A DNA stretch of 33,968 nucleotides from contig NZ_JAKXMK010000057.1 in assembly GCF_022524485.1 (NCBI RefSeq), positions 1 to 33,968 on the forward strand. The letters are read 5' to 3'. Numbering within the stretch: the first letter of the stretch is position 1; the number at the start of each line of letters is the position of its first letter. The stretch comes from Pseudonocardia alaniniphila. Lineage in GTDB: Bacteria > Actinomycetota > Actinomycetes > Mycobacteriales > Pseudonocardiaceae. Below are positions 16,007 to 23,859 of the stretch, in pieces. The translations under genes and the position numbers were made by a program. Below the pieces are notes generated by a model. The model made no database searches. It saw only the letters and a program-made list of their open reading frames with translations, and was not told the DNA's origin.

Positions 16007-16959
16007 CAGAGCCGCCCGCCTTCGGCGATCAATTTCTGCGCCCGGTCACCGACGATCGTCGCCGAGAGGACGGTCAGGAAGAGGAAGATTCCCGGAATCA
16101 GGAAGTAGCTCGGCACCGCGGTGAACCAGGGCACCGACGCCGAGATCATCTGACCCCAGGATGCCGTCGGCGGTGTGATGCCGACGCCGAGGAACGACAG
16201 CCCGGCCTCGACACCGATGAAGTTCGGCACCGCAAGCGTGGCGATGACGATGATCGAACCAGAGAGATTGGGCAGGATCTCGCGGAAGATGATGGCTGCC
16301 CGGCTCGCCCCCGACGCCTGAGCAGCCTCGACGAATTCGCGGCGCGCCAGGGACATCGTCTGGCTGCGGATGATGCGGGCCATGTGCACCCAGCCGAAAA
16401 TGCTCAGAACGCCGATGAGCATGAGCGGCCGGTTGATGTGCGGAAGCGCCGACAGCAGGGCGATCATGAAGATCAGGGTAGGAAAGGCCATCAGGAAGTC
16501 CATGACCCGTGAGATGACCTGATCCACGACGCCACCGAAGAATCCGGCGAGCATCCCGAGCACGACTCCGAGGGTCGCCGTCAACACCGTGGCCGAGATC
16601 GCGATGAGCATCGAGACCTGTGCCCCGTACACGATCCGGGCGAAGATATCGCGGCCGTTCTGCGGCTCGACCCCGAACCAGTGCCGGGACCCGATCCCGC
16701 CGAAGGATCCCAGTGGAACACCGCCGGTCGCGGAGTCCACTGCGCTCGGGTCGAACGTGTACGGGCCCCAGCCGCTGATCTTGGTGATGAGCGGCGCGAA
16801 GATCGCCATCAGCAGGACCAGCGCCAGGAAACCGGTGCTCAAGATCACGGGGACGGTGAACAGCTGTCTGGACAGTCGCCCGACGGAGAGCGGTGCGGCG
16901 TTCAGCAGCGCCTGCTCACTCTCGGCGTCGGATACCGTCGCCGGCGTCAGTATGGCCAT
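16006..16959 (-). CDS. ABC transporter permease (DppC-like)
   Basis: A 317-residue membrane permease with an N-terminal cytoplasmic segment, a first helix near residues 36-58 (VILSTGFLALVLLMAIFAPL) and a BPD_transp_1 domain. DppC marks are GVEPQNGRDIFARIVYGAQ (the 'GTD..GRD..SR...G.R' motif before helix 2), the EAA loop REFVEAAQASGASRAAIIFR, and GLSFLGVGITPPTASWGQM near the C-terminus. It pairs with the DppB-like protein to form the channel. It starts three bases after the stop of the substrate-binding protein. The gene order here is binding protein, C, B, D, F, whereas B usually precedes C. Confidence 0.92.
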   Translation of the reverse strand: MAILTPATVSDAESEQALLNAAPLSVGRLSRQLFTVPVILSTGFLALVLLMAIFAPLITKISGWGPYTFDPSAVDSATGGVPLGSFGGIGSRHWFGVEPQNGRDIFARIVYGAQVSMLIAISATVLTATLGVVLGMLAGFFGGVVDQVISRVMDFLMAFPTLIFMIALLSALPHINRPLMLIGVLSIFGWVHMARIIRSQTMSLARREFVEAAQASGASRAAIIFREILPNLSGSIIVIATLAVPNFIGVEAGLSFLGVGITPPTASWGQMISASVPWFTAVPSYFLIPGIFLFLTVLSATIVGDRAQKLIAEGGRL

Positions 16960-16962
16960 GGT

Positions 16963-18705
16963 CTACTTCGTCGGGTCCTTCAACCCGACCGAGGTGTAGT
17001 CGATGTACCCGGTGCGGCCGGGGTGAGCGAAGGCGTTCCCGACGTTGGAGCCGGCCATCTGGAGATTGGTCGCCCAGTCCAGCGGCACCACGGGGGCCTT
17101 CTCCATGATTTCCCTGTTCAGCTCGGCATACTCAGCGTTCTGCTGATCCAGATCCGTGATCACCGAGATCTCGTCCAGCCGCCTGTTGATCTCGGGATCG
17201 TTGATCTGGGAGATGTTCTGGTTGCCGGTCGCGGTGATCTGCCGGCCGTGGAAGAGCGGCTGGAGCAGCGGAATGCCGGACAGCCACGGGGAGCACCATC
17301 CGGTGATCGCCATCTCGTGCTGCTTCGCCGGGGTCGCGATGACCTCGTAGTAGGTGGAGGCATCGATGACGTTGAGAGTCAGCTTGATACCGACCCGCTC
17401 CAACGACTGCTGCATGGCCTCCGCCTGGGCTTTCCAGACCGGAATCGACCGGACGTCGATCGTGGCCTCGAAGCCGTTGGGGTATCCGGCTTCGGTGAGC
17501 AACTCCTTGGCCTTGGCCACGTCGCCCTGGTCGCCCTCGCTCGGGTAGAGGTTGAACGGCACTCGGCCCGGCACCTCAGGAGTGAGCATGTCGTGCGTGA
17601 TGGTGGCCATCTGCTCGCCGCCGGTGGCGGCCTGGTTGCTCTTGAGGTCGACGGCGTAGTTGATCGCCTGACGCACCCGGAGGTCACCCAGAGGCTGCTT
17701 CGTGGTGTTCATCGCCATGTACGTCGTGCAGTTCGGGACGTTCCGCACGGTCCGGGACTTGAACTGCGGCTGCTGGATGCGGGAGAGGCTCGCGGCGAGA
17801 AGCGGGTTGGTGCTGGACGCGATCGCGTTCTTGTCCTCGCCCTGATCCGAGATCATCCGCTGGTCGATCGTGCTGGGATCCAGGCCGAAGATGAACTTGT
17901 AGTTGTCCGGGTAGGCCGGGCGGACGTCATCCGTCTCCGGCTTCCAGTTCGGGTTCCGGGAGAGCGTGAGCTGCGATCCTCGGGTGTAGCTGTCGATCAT
18001 GTAGGGGCCTGATGCGATCGGGTTCTGGTCGATCGAGGTCGGGCCCGTCACCTTGTCCGCCGGGAAGGGCGTGAAGACGGCCGTGGCCGCGATGTCGGGG
18101 AACCCGGCGAGCGGCTTGCTCAGATGGAACACGATCGTCTTGTCGTCCGGGACCTCGATGGACTTCAGGCCGGCCGGGTCCTTGTAAACGCCCTGGTACT
18201 GACCGGACGGGTCGAGGTAGGGCCGATGATAGTTCTGCCCGATCGCGACGGCTGAATCGAATGACCGCTCGATGGCGAACTTGAAATCTTGCGCCTTGAT
18301 CGGCGTGCCGTCCTGGTAAAAGATGTTGTCCTTCAGCGTGAAGGTCCACACCGTTTTATCAGCGTTCGGCTGCCCTGTGTCGGTGGCGAGGTCGGGCACA
18401 ACGGTCGTGCCCTTCCCGGGCTCGTTGGAGTACGTCGTGAGCTGACGGTAGATCAGCCGATAAAAATTGAGGACGTTACCGTCGTTGCCCATCTCCGGGT
18501 CCAGGTGGGAGAAATCCACGGCGCCGAGGATGTTGACCGTGCCGCCCTTCTGGGCGGGTCCGGTGTTGAGCGCGAACCCCTGAGCGTCGGTCTCGACATT
18601 CGCACCGGCCCCGCTCGCAGAGTTTCCGCCGCCCCCACAGCCGGCCAGGAGCAGGCTTCCCGCGGCAACGATGGCGGCGACCACCCTCAAGCGCCTTCGG
18701 TTCAA
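16963..18705 (-). CDS. ABC transporter substrate-binding lipoprotein (SBP_bac_5)
   Basis: A 580-residue family 5 solute-binding lipoprotein that captures the substrate outside the membrane. The start is a TTG at 18705, chosen because GGAGG lies seven bases upstream and a lipoprotein signal follows at once: charged NRRRLR, a hydrophobic stretch and the lipobox LLAGC with Cys23 as the lipidated residue. Mature features are DTGQPNADKTVWTFTLKDN, then FQDGTPIKAQDFKFAIERS (the family signature 'F.DG.P..A.DV.F'), RQAINYAVDLK, and a C-terminal PVVPLDWATNLQMAG. First gene of the operon. Family 5 proteins bind peptides, opines, nickel or sugars; the peptidases downstream favour peptides. Confidence 0.92.
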   Translation of the reverse strand: MNRRRLRVVAAIVAAGSLLLAGCGGGGNSASGAGANVETDAQGFALNTGPAQKGGTVNILGAVDFSHLDPEMGNDGNVLNFYRLIYRQLTTYSNEPGKGTTVVPDLATDTGQPNADKTVWTFTLKDNIFYQDGTPIKAQDFKFAIERSFDSAVAIGQNYHRPYLDPSGQYQGVYKDPAGLKSIEVPDDKTIVFHLSKPLAGFPDIAATAVFTPFPADKVTGPTSIDQNPIASGPYMIDSYTRGSQLTLSRNPNWKPETDDVRPAYPDNYKFIFGLDPSTIDQRMISDQGEDKNAIASSTNPLLAASLSRIQQPQFKSRTVRNVPNCTTYMAMNTTKQPLGDLRVRQAINYAVDLKSNQAATGGEQMATITHDMLTPEVPGRVPFNLYPSEGDQGDVAKAKELLTEAGYPNGFEATIDVRSIPVWKAQAEAMQQSLERVGIKLTLNVIDASTYYEVIATPAKQHEMAITGWCSPWLSGIPLLQPLFHGRQITATGNQNISQINDPEINRRLDEISVITDLDQQNAEYAELNREIMEKAPVVPLDWATNLQMAGSNVGNAFAHPGRTGYIDYTSVGLKDPTK

Positions 18706-18712
18706 CGTTCTG

Positions 18713-18717
18713 CCTCC
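18713..18717 (-). promoter_or_regulatory. Ribosome-binding site that fixes a TTG start
   Basis: GGAGG on the minus strand, seven bases before TTG 18705. The longer open frame upstream has no comparable site and would put over 30 residues before the lipoprotein signal, so this site decides the start. Confidence 0.75.
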
Positions 18718-18877
18718 ACTGTTAAGGCTCCACAGCAACGCCAAGGCGCCGTTCTCACCAACAACTGCCTGGTCTTCGACGATCGGGTCCGCAATCATGT
18801 GGCCGCAGTCGCCGAAGGCCTCTTTTCCTCATAGCGACGGCTACGCCCTCACGGCGCTCAGCATCGGGGGCCGGGCT

Positions 18878-18903
18878 GTGATATGCGACGTGTGACATAT
18901 TAC
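18878..18903. promoter_or_regulatory. Inverted repeat overlapping the -10 of the peptide operon promoter
   Basis: Arms GTGATATG and CATATTAC (7 of 8 pairs) are separated by ten bases. The repeat covers the -10 box and the predicted transcription start of the minus-strand promoter, where a repressor would block initiation. No regulator gene is adjacent, so the binder is unknown. Confidence 0.5.
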
Positions 18904-18924
18904 CGAGACGGAAGGGCCTGTCAA
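18897..18924 (-). promoter_or_regulatory. Sigma-A-like promoter of the peptide uptake operon
   Basis: On the minus strand TTGACA (18919-18924) and TAATAT (18897-18902) are separated by 16 bases, a near-consensus housekeeping promoter. It would give a leader of about 185 bases before the TTG start of the binding-protein gene. Confidence 0.65.
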
Positions 18925-19362
18925 CGACCAAGATCCGCGCGACCGCAGCCGGCTCGGGGACCACCACAAACATGCGGGCCGAGCCCGCGTGTGACCTCCC
19001 GGTGGACGGAGAATTGCCATGCCGCCCGGACTCCTCACCCCTTGGCAACAGCCGCCGGAGGAGGCGCTGGACAGGGCGTGCAAGCAGATGCCCCGAGGAA
19101 TCCCGCTGCGGAGCGTCGGACCAACGCTCGATCGGCTGAGCGCTGAGGACGGCGGGTGCTTGGCAGCCGGCGCCATATCCCCAAGTCGTCGAGGTGATGG
19201 CGGAGGGATAGCGGGAGCGTGGGATCGCCGGGATCCGGGACGTCGACGTGCTGAGCCTGCGCACCCTCGAGCGCGCCTGCATCGCGCGGCCCCGGTTCCC
19301 CGATGCGCTATGGCCAGACTGACGCGGCCACGGCCGGGATGATCAGGATCAAGGCGTCGCGA
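18925..19362. other. Intergenic stretch without a recognisable gene
   Basis: The stretch lies between the operon promoter and the stop of the MmgE/PrpD gene. Plus-strand bases 19200-19320 read like decayed coding sequence (RDVDVLSLRTLERAC, then RPRFPDALW), but I cannot name a family. No convincing terminator hairpin with good spacing was found after the MmgE/PrpD stop. Confidence 0.35.
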
Positions 19363-20706
19363 TCACCGGAGCGTCACCGCCGCCAACTCCCGGACATCCA
19401 CGAGATCCGCGAGCCTCCACAGAGCCCGGCTCCACTCCGCCGCCTCGCGCTTCCCGACGACGGGCACCGCCAGGTCCTCGAACTTCTCGGCCAGTTCGGC
19501 GTCCGTCAGCGGATCGTCCGGGTCACCTTTGCGGGTGTTGCGGATGTGGTGGGTCTCGGTCCCGTCCTTGTCGATGATCGTCACGCGTGCCGCCCGCTGC
19601 CCTGGGAAGGCAGCGTCGTACTCGGGATCGACCGCGAGCCTCGTGCGCCCGACAAGGTCCCGCAGGACCGGATCGCTCAGTCGCTCCTCCGTGAAGGCTT
19701 GGAGCCGAACCGATCCGAGCACGAACGCTGCCGCCACGCAGTAGGCCGTGCTGAACTTCGCCTCGAAAGGCGTCTTCGGGTCAGGGTTGCCGGCGACCTT
19801 GATCGCGGCGCCGTAGGTCGCCACGCGGATCTCGCGCACCTCGGGCACCCGGACCCTGCTCCGCAGCTCCAGTGCGGCGTCCACCGCGGCGAACGTGTGT
19901 CCGCAGCAGGAGTGGTTCTTCACGGTCGCCTGGGTGATTGCCCACGGTCTTCCCAGCTTCTCGGTGGCGCTGTCCCAGTCGGGGTTGCGGGCCATCGCCG
20001 CGCCGAAACCGGCCTCGCCGTCGAGGACGTCCAACGCTCCCGTGAACCCGTGGGCTGCGGTCATGGCCGCCAGCAGGCCGGCCTCGGCCGCATGGCCGGC
20101 GTGCAAGGGTTTGCTCATGGCTTCGGACCGGAACGCCTGCTGCAGACCGGCCGCCATCGTCGTGGCGGTGGCCAGCGCGTGAGCGAACCACTCGGCGTCC
20201 AGGCCGAGGATCTCCGCCCCTGCCGCCGCCGCTCCGATCGTCCCGACGGTCCCGGTCGTGTGCCAGTAGGTGTAGTGGGCCGGCTGGATCGCGGCCGCGA
20301 TGCGGTCACCGATCTCGTAGCCGACAGCGACGGCCCGCAGGAAGTCCTCCCCACTCGCGCCACTGTGCTCTGCGGCTGCCAGCGCGGCCGCGACGGTCGG
20401 CGAGCCGGGGTGATAGACACCGTCCCGGAAGATGTCGTCGAGCTCAGCGGTGTGCGATGCGGTTGCGTTGATGAGCGCGGCGGTGCGCGCGCTCGCCCTC
20501 GGACCGCCCGGCACCAGATGGCACGGACCACTCTCCTTCTCGTCGAGGAGAGCCGATCGAAGGATCGACGCGGGCTGCATGTCCGAGCCGGCGATCGTGG
20601 CGGAGAACCAGTCGACGACCGCCCGGGTTGCGGCGTGCCGGACAGCGGCGTCGAGCCCGGCGCTGCGCTGCCCGACCGCGAACTCCGCGAAACGACGTAG
20701 CACCAT
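19363..20706 (-). CDS. MmgE/PrpD family protein
   Basis: A 447-residue protein of the 2-methylcitrate dehydratase / iminodisuccinate epimerase-like superfamily, which mostly dehydrates or isomerises polycarboxylic acids; cis-aconitate decarboxylase also belongs here. Family marks are TRAVVDWFSATIAG near the N-terminus, the central SKPLHAGHAAEAGLLAA motif (residues ~197-213, the 'K..H.G.AA..G..AA' block), HGFTGALDVLDGEAGF, and NHSCCGHTFAAVDAALELR. GGAGGCGGAG precedes the ATG. It is the last gene of the catabolic cluster, 12 bases after the ThDP enzyme. In this context it may act on a tricarboxylic-type ring-cleavage product, but the substrate is unknown. Confidence 0.88.
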   Translation of the reverse strand: MVLRRFAEFAVGQRSAGLDAAVRHAATRAVVDWFSATIAGSDMQPASILRSALLDEKESGPCHLVPGGPRASARTAALINATASHTAELDDIFRDGVYHPGSPTVAAALAAAEHSGASGEDFLRAVAVGYEIGDRIAAAIQPAHYTYWHTTGTVGTIGAAAAGAEILGLDAEWFAHALATATTMAAGLQQAFRSEAMSKPLHAGHAAEAGLLAAMTAAHGFTGALDVLDGEAGFGAAMARNPDWDSATEKLGRPWAITQATVKNHSCCGHTFAAVDAALELRSRVRVPEVREIRVATYGAAIKVAGNPDPKTPFEAKFSTAYCVAAAFVLGSVRLQAFTEERLSDPVLRDLVGRTRLAVDPEYDAAFPGQRAARVTIIDKDGTETHHIRNTRKGDPDDPLTDAELAEKFEDLAVPVVGKREAAEWSRALWRLADLVDVRELAAVTLR

Positions 20707-20718
20707 CTCCGCCTCCGA

Positions 20719-22335
20719 TCAGAACTGCGACTCGTACTGCGTGGGGTTGATCCGCGCCTCGACGATCAGAGGCCGGGTCAGCTCGGCGACTCCGCTCAAC
20801 GCCTTCTCCAGCTCCGCACGGGACTCGGCGCGGACACCGTCGCAGTCCATGGCCTCGGCGAGCATGACGAGGTCGATGTCGTCGATCCGGGTTGCCGTGC
20901 TCGGATAACCCTGGGCCATCTGCTTGAGCTCGATCCGGTTGAGGCTGCCGTCGACCAGGACGACGAACGCCACCGGCAACCCTGCGGCCGCGGCCAGTCG
21001 TACCTCGGTGGCCGTCATCGCGAACCCGCCGTCACCGACCAGCGCGACCACCGGTCGTGACGGGTCCGCGACCTTGGCGGCGATGGCGGCCGGAACCCCG
21101 AAACCCATCGACGAGAGCCCGTTCGTCATCAGCAGCGACCGGGGTTCGTAGGTCTGCCAGCCCTGCCCGACGAGCAGCTTGTGCGACCCCACGTCCGTGG
21201 TCGCCACCGTCGTCCGGGGAGCCGCCGCCCGCACGACGTCGATGACGTCGGTCGGGTTGAGCGCTCCCAGGACCCTTCCCTCGTAGTAGGCCGCTCGCAG
21301 GTTCTCGCGGTGCCGTTGCACGTCGCCCTCGCTCCAGCGAGCCTCGCCGGACCAGTCGTCGGTCAGCCAGTCGAGGATGGCGGGGATGTCGCCGACGCAC
21401 TCGCACTGGCTCGCGTAGATCTGGTCGGTGTTGGGCGTCATGTCGATGTGCAGAACAGGCGCAGCCGCCGTCCAGGGCTTGATCAGCTCCACGGCGTCGA
21501 AGCCGACGGTGACGATGAGGTCGGCGTCACCGAGAAAATCCCAGAGCACCTGGTTGCACGCCATGTCCAGCACCCCGGCGAAGAGCGGGTGCTCCTCGGG
21601 GAACACCCCCTTGGCCATGGGCGCGACAACCACTGGGGTCGAGACGGTCTCGGCGAACCGCACGAGTGCGTCCGTGGCACGGCCGCGCACCGCGGCAATA
21701 CCCGCGAGCACGACCGGCCGCCGCGCACCGGCGAGCAGAGCCAGTGGGTCGGCGCCGTCGGGCCCGCGGTGGACTCGCACCGCGCTCACCGACGATGAGG
21801 TCGGTGGCATGACGAAGTGCGCGTCTCTGGCCTGCTGCCGGCTCACGTCACCGCCGATGGTGAGGTGGACCGGACCGGGTCGCTCCGCCGTGGCGAGCCG
21901 GAACGCCTTGCGCATCGTGGTCGCAACCGCGGTCGACTCGATCCGGCCGGCCCACTTCGTGACAGAGCTGTACAGCAGCTTGTGATCGACCACCTGGTGG
22001 GTGAAGTACTGCTCGCGTGCGCTCTCGATCTGCCCGGAGATGGCCAGCATCGGCACTCGATCGAGATGGGCCGCGGCGACCCCGTTGACGAGAGCGGTGG
22101 ATCCCGGGCCGAGGGTGGACAGGCACACGCCAGGCCTGCCGGTGGCCTGAGCGAAACCCTCCGCCATGAACGCCGCAGTGGCCTCGCGCCGAGCGAGGAC
22201 GACGTCGACACCACGCGCCCGGCACTTCTCCATCAACTCGATGATCGGGTCGCCGGGATAGGCGAAGATACTTGCGATGCCAGCCGCCACCAGCGCCTCA
22301 GCCATCACCTCGGCAGTGCTCGCTCCATCGCTCAT
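20719..22335 (-). CDS. ThDP-dependent enzyme, acetolactate synthase-like large subunit
   Basis: A 538-residue thiamine-diphosphate enzyme of the family containing acetolactate synthase, glyoxylate carboligase and benzoylformate decarboxylase; it would decarboxylate or ligate a 2-oxo acid. The catalytic glutamate is E51 in ARREATAAFMAEG, the substrate-channel segment GPGSTALVNGVAAAHLDRVP is intact, and the ThDP/Mg motif starts GDGGF at 434-436 and ends DGSLN near 463-466. ATG 22335 is chosen because GAGGAGGAC lies six bases before it. No small regulatory subunit is nearby, so true acetolactate synthase for branched amino acids is less likely. It lies between the extradiol dioxygenase (239-base gap) and the MmgE/PrpD gene (12-base gap). 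Confidence 0.88.
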   Translation of the reverse strand: MSDGASTAEVMAEALVAAGIASIFAYPGDPIIELMEKCRARGVDVVLARREATAAFMAEGFAQATGRPGVCLSTLGPGSTALVNGVAAAHLDRVPMLAISGQIESAREQYFTHQVVDHKLLYSSVTKWAGRIESTAVATTMRKAFRLATAERPGPVHLTIGGDVSRQQARDAHFVMPPTSSSVSAVRVHRGPDGADPLALLAGARRPVVLAGIAAVRGRATDALVRFAETVSTPVVVAPMAKGVFPEEHPLFAGVLDMACNQVLWDFLGDADLIVTVGFDAVELIKPWTAAAPVLHIDMTPNTDQIYASQCECVGDIPAILDWLTDDWSGEARWSEGDVQRHRENLRAAYYEGRVLGALNPTDVIDVVRAAAPRTTVATTDVGSHKLLVGQGWQTYEPRSLLMTNGLSSMGFGVPAAIAAKVADPSRPVVALVGDGGFAMTATEVRLAAAAGLPVAFVVLVDGSLNRIELKQMAQGYPSTATRIDDIDLVMLAEAMDCDGVRAESRAELEKALSGVAELTRPLIVEARINPTQYESQF

Positions 22336-22574
22336 GGCGTCCTCCTCATGATCGCCGTGCGTGCTGAACGGGCCGCCTGACCCGCTCGGGCTCAGCGGGA
22401 GCGCGTCGACCGGACACGGATGGCCCTGTAGCTGCCGCGGCGACGGCCCCGGACATCGGCGGCGCCCCTCCCCCACCCCCGTGCAGGCAGGCACTGATCG
22501 CCGCACTCCACGATGAGAATCGAGAGGACATGCCTGGGAACCTAGATCAACCAGCTCCCGCGGGCCAGAGCTCG

Positions 22575-23564
22575 TCATTCCCAGTAGGCGAAGGCCATTC
22601 CCGTCCCCGTGCCGGCCGGGGTCCGGTAGCCGGCGACGTAGTCAACCAACGTGAAATTTCTACCCTCCAAGGCGCCGGCCGCCGCAATCCAATTCAGTAG
22701 CTCCGAATTTCCCGACCTGAGATGTTTGCGCCCCAAGGCGCCGAGCGCCTCGGAGTCACTCCGCTCCAGAGCGGACAGGAACCGGTGATCGAGCTCTTCG
22801 TCGACCACGAAGTGGCTCAACCCGCCGGAAGCGATGACCGCCACCCGCGCGTCGCTGGTCCACGACGCCACGGCGTTCCGCACCACCCGTCCGAGTTGGT
22901 AGCAACGCCGCGCCGAAGGGACATTCGGAGGGAAGTAGGTGTTGATGAAGATCGGCGTGATCGGCGTCTCCGGTGCTAGGCCGAGCCGGTACCGCGGGAA
23001 AGTGAAGGCGTGTCCCAGTGTCCGTCCGGCGGGCTGCTCGATAAAACTCAATGGATCGAAATCCGCGACAACAAGCGACTCTATGACGAGGCGGCCCAGC
23101 TCGGAGCAGACCTTATGACGTTCAGGCCGATCGGAGTGGGCGGCCCAGGAAGCCGCACGAAGGCCCGCCGGCATTCGCTCGAGCCGTTCCGCGTCGGGCG
23201 GTATGTCGGTCAACTCTGTTCCGAGAAAACAGGCGAAGGTCGGCGTGCCGTCACGCTGGAACATCTCCTGCTGGTCATCACCGATGACGACGGCGACGTC
23301 CACTTGAGCCTCCGAGAGCCGACGAGAAAGCTCCTGCAGGGACTCCTGGCAGCGCTGATCCTTGGCCGCCCAGACCGCTGGGTCGAGCTCGTTCTCTATT
23401 CGCGGATCAGCACCTTTCAAAATCTCGTCATAGGCATGGTATTCGGCATCCCGACCCAGCAATGAATATCCCCGATCCCGCCTCCCGTGGTCTTCCCAAA
23501 ATTCAACCCCAGAGCTGAGCTGGGGCGTGTGCGAACTAGCCACACCCAGCACGATCTCTGCCAT
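22575..23564 (-). CDS. Class III (LigB-type) extradiol ring-cleavage dioxygenase
   Basis: A 329-residue Fe(II) enzyme of the LigB superfamily that opens catechol-type rings next to the hydroxyls. Visible active-site elements are the metal-ligand histidine in GVASSHTPQ (H12), VVIGDDQQEMF near 93-102, GHAFTFP near 184-190 with H185 as the likely catalytic histidine, FINTYFPPNVPSARRCYQLG, and ASGGLSHFVVDEELD near 246-259 with a likely glutamate ligand. There is no LigA-like small subunit beside it, so it may act as a homomer. GGAGG eight bases before ATG supports the start. Context with a Rieske oxygenase and a LigJ-like hydratase suggests a gallate- or protocatechuate-like substrate; this is inference. 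Confidence 0.87.
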   Translation of the reverse strand: MAEIVLGVASSHTPQLSSGVEFWEDHGRRDRGYSLLGRDAEYHAYDEILKGADPRIENELDPAVWAAKDQRCQESLQELSRRLSEAQVDVAVVIGDDQQEMFQRDGTPTFACFLGTELTDIPPDAERLERMPAGLRAASWAAHSDRPERHKVCSELGRLVIESLVVADFDPLSFIEQPAGRTLGHAFTFPRYRLGLAPETPITPIFINTYFPPNVPSARRCYQLGRVVRNAVASWTSDARVAVIASGGLSHFVVDEELDHRFLSALERSDSEALGALGRKHLRSGNSELLNWIAAAGALEGRNFTLVDYVAGYRTPAGTGTGMAFAYWE

Positions 23565-23859
23565 GTCCGCCGCCTCCCTTCAACTGTCGCCAAGCCGGAC
23601 CTCCACCGTGCATCAACGCGAAGGTCCGGGCCGGGCAGGTCCGCTCGGGCCCCGGAACCGGTCGGGTACGGACTCATCCAGAGCCGGCACCCGATCGATT
23701 CCGCGGCCTCCTCGATGAAGACGTCCTTTTTCGCCTGATCACACCGGGCGGCGAGCCGGTCAAGCCCCGTGGTCAGCCGGCGAGAATCCGACCGATCCTT
23801 GGCAACATCGATCCGGCTACGTGTCAGCGCCCAGGGCACCAGTCGACGTACGAGTGACG
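23565..23859. other. 295-bp gap between Rieske and extradiol dioxygenase genes
   Basis: On the minus strand a frame that is open through the Rieske stop continues here as DQYLTSLVRRLVPWALTRSR, then RCDQAKKDVFIEEAAESIGC, about 75 residues without a stop. No family is recognised. It may be a frameshifted tail of the Rieske protein, a small decayed gene, or chance. Confidence 0.35.
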
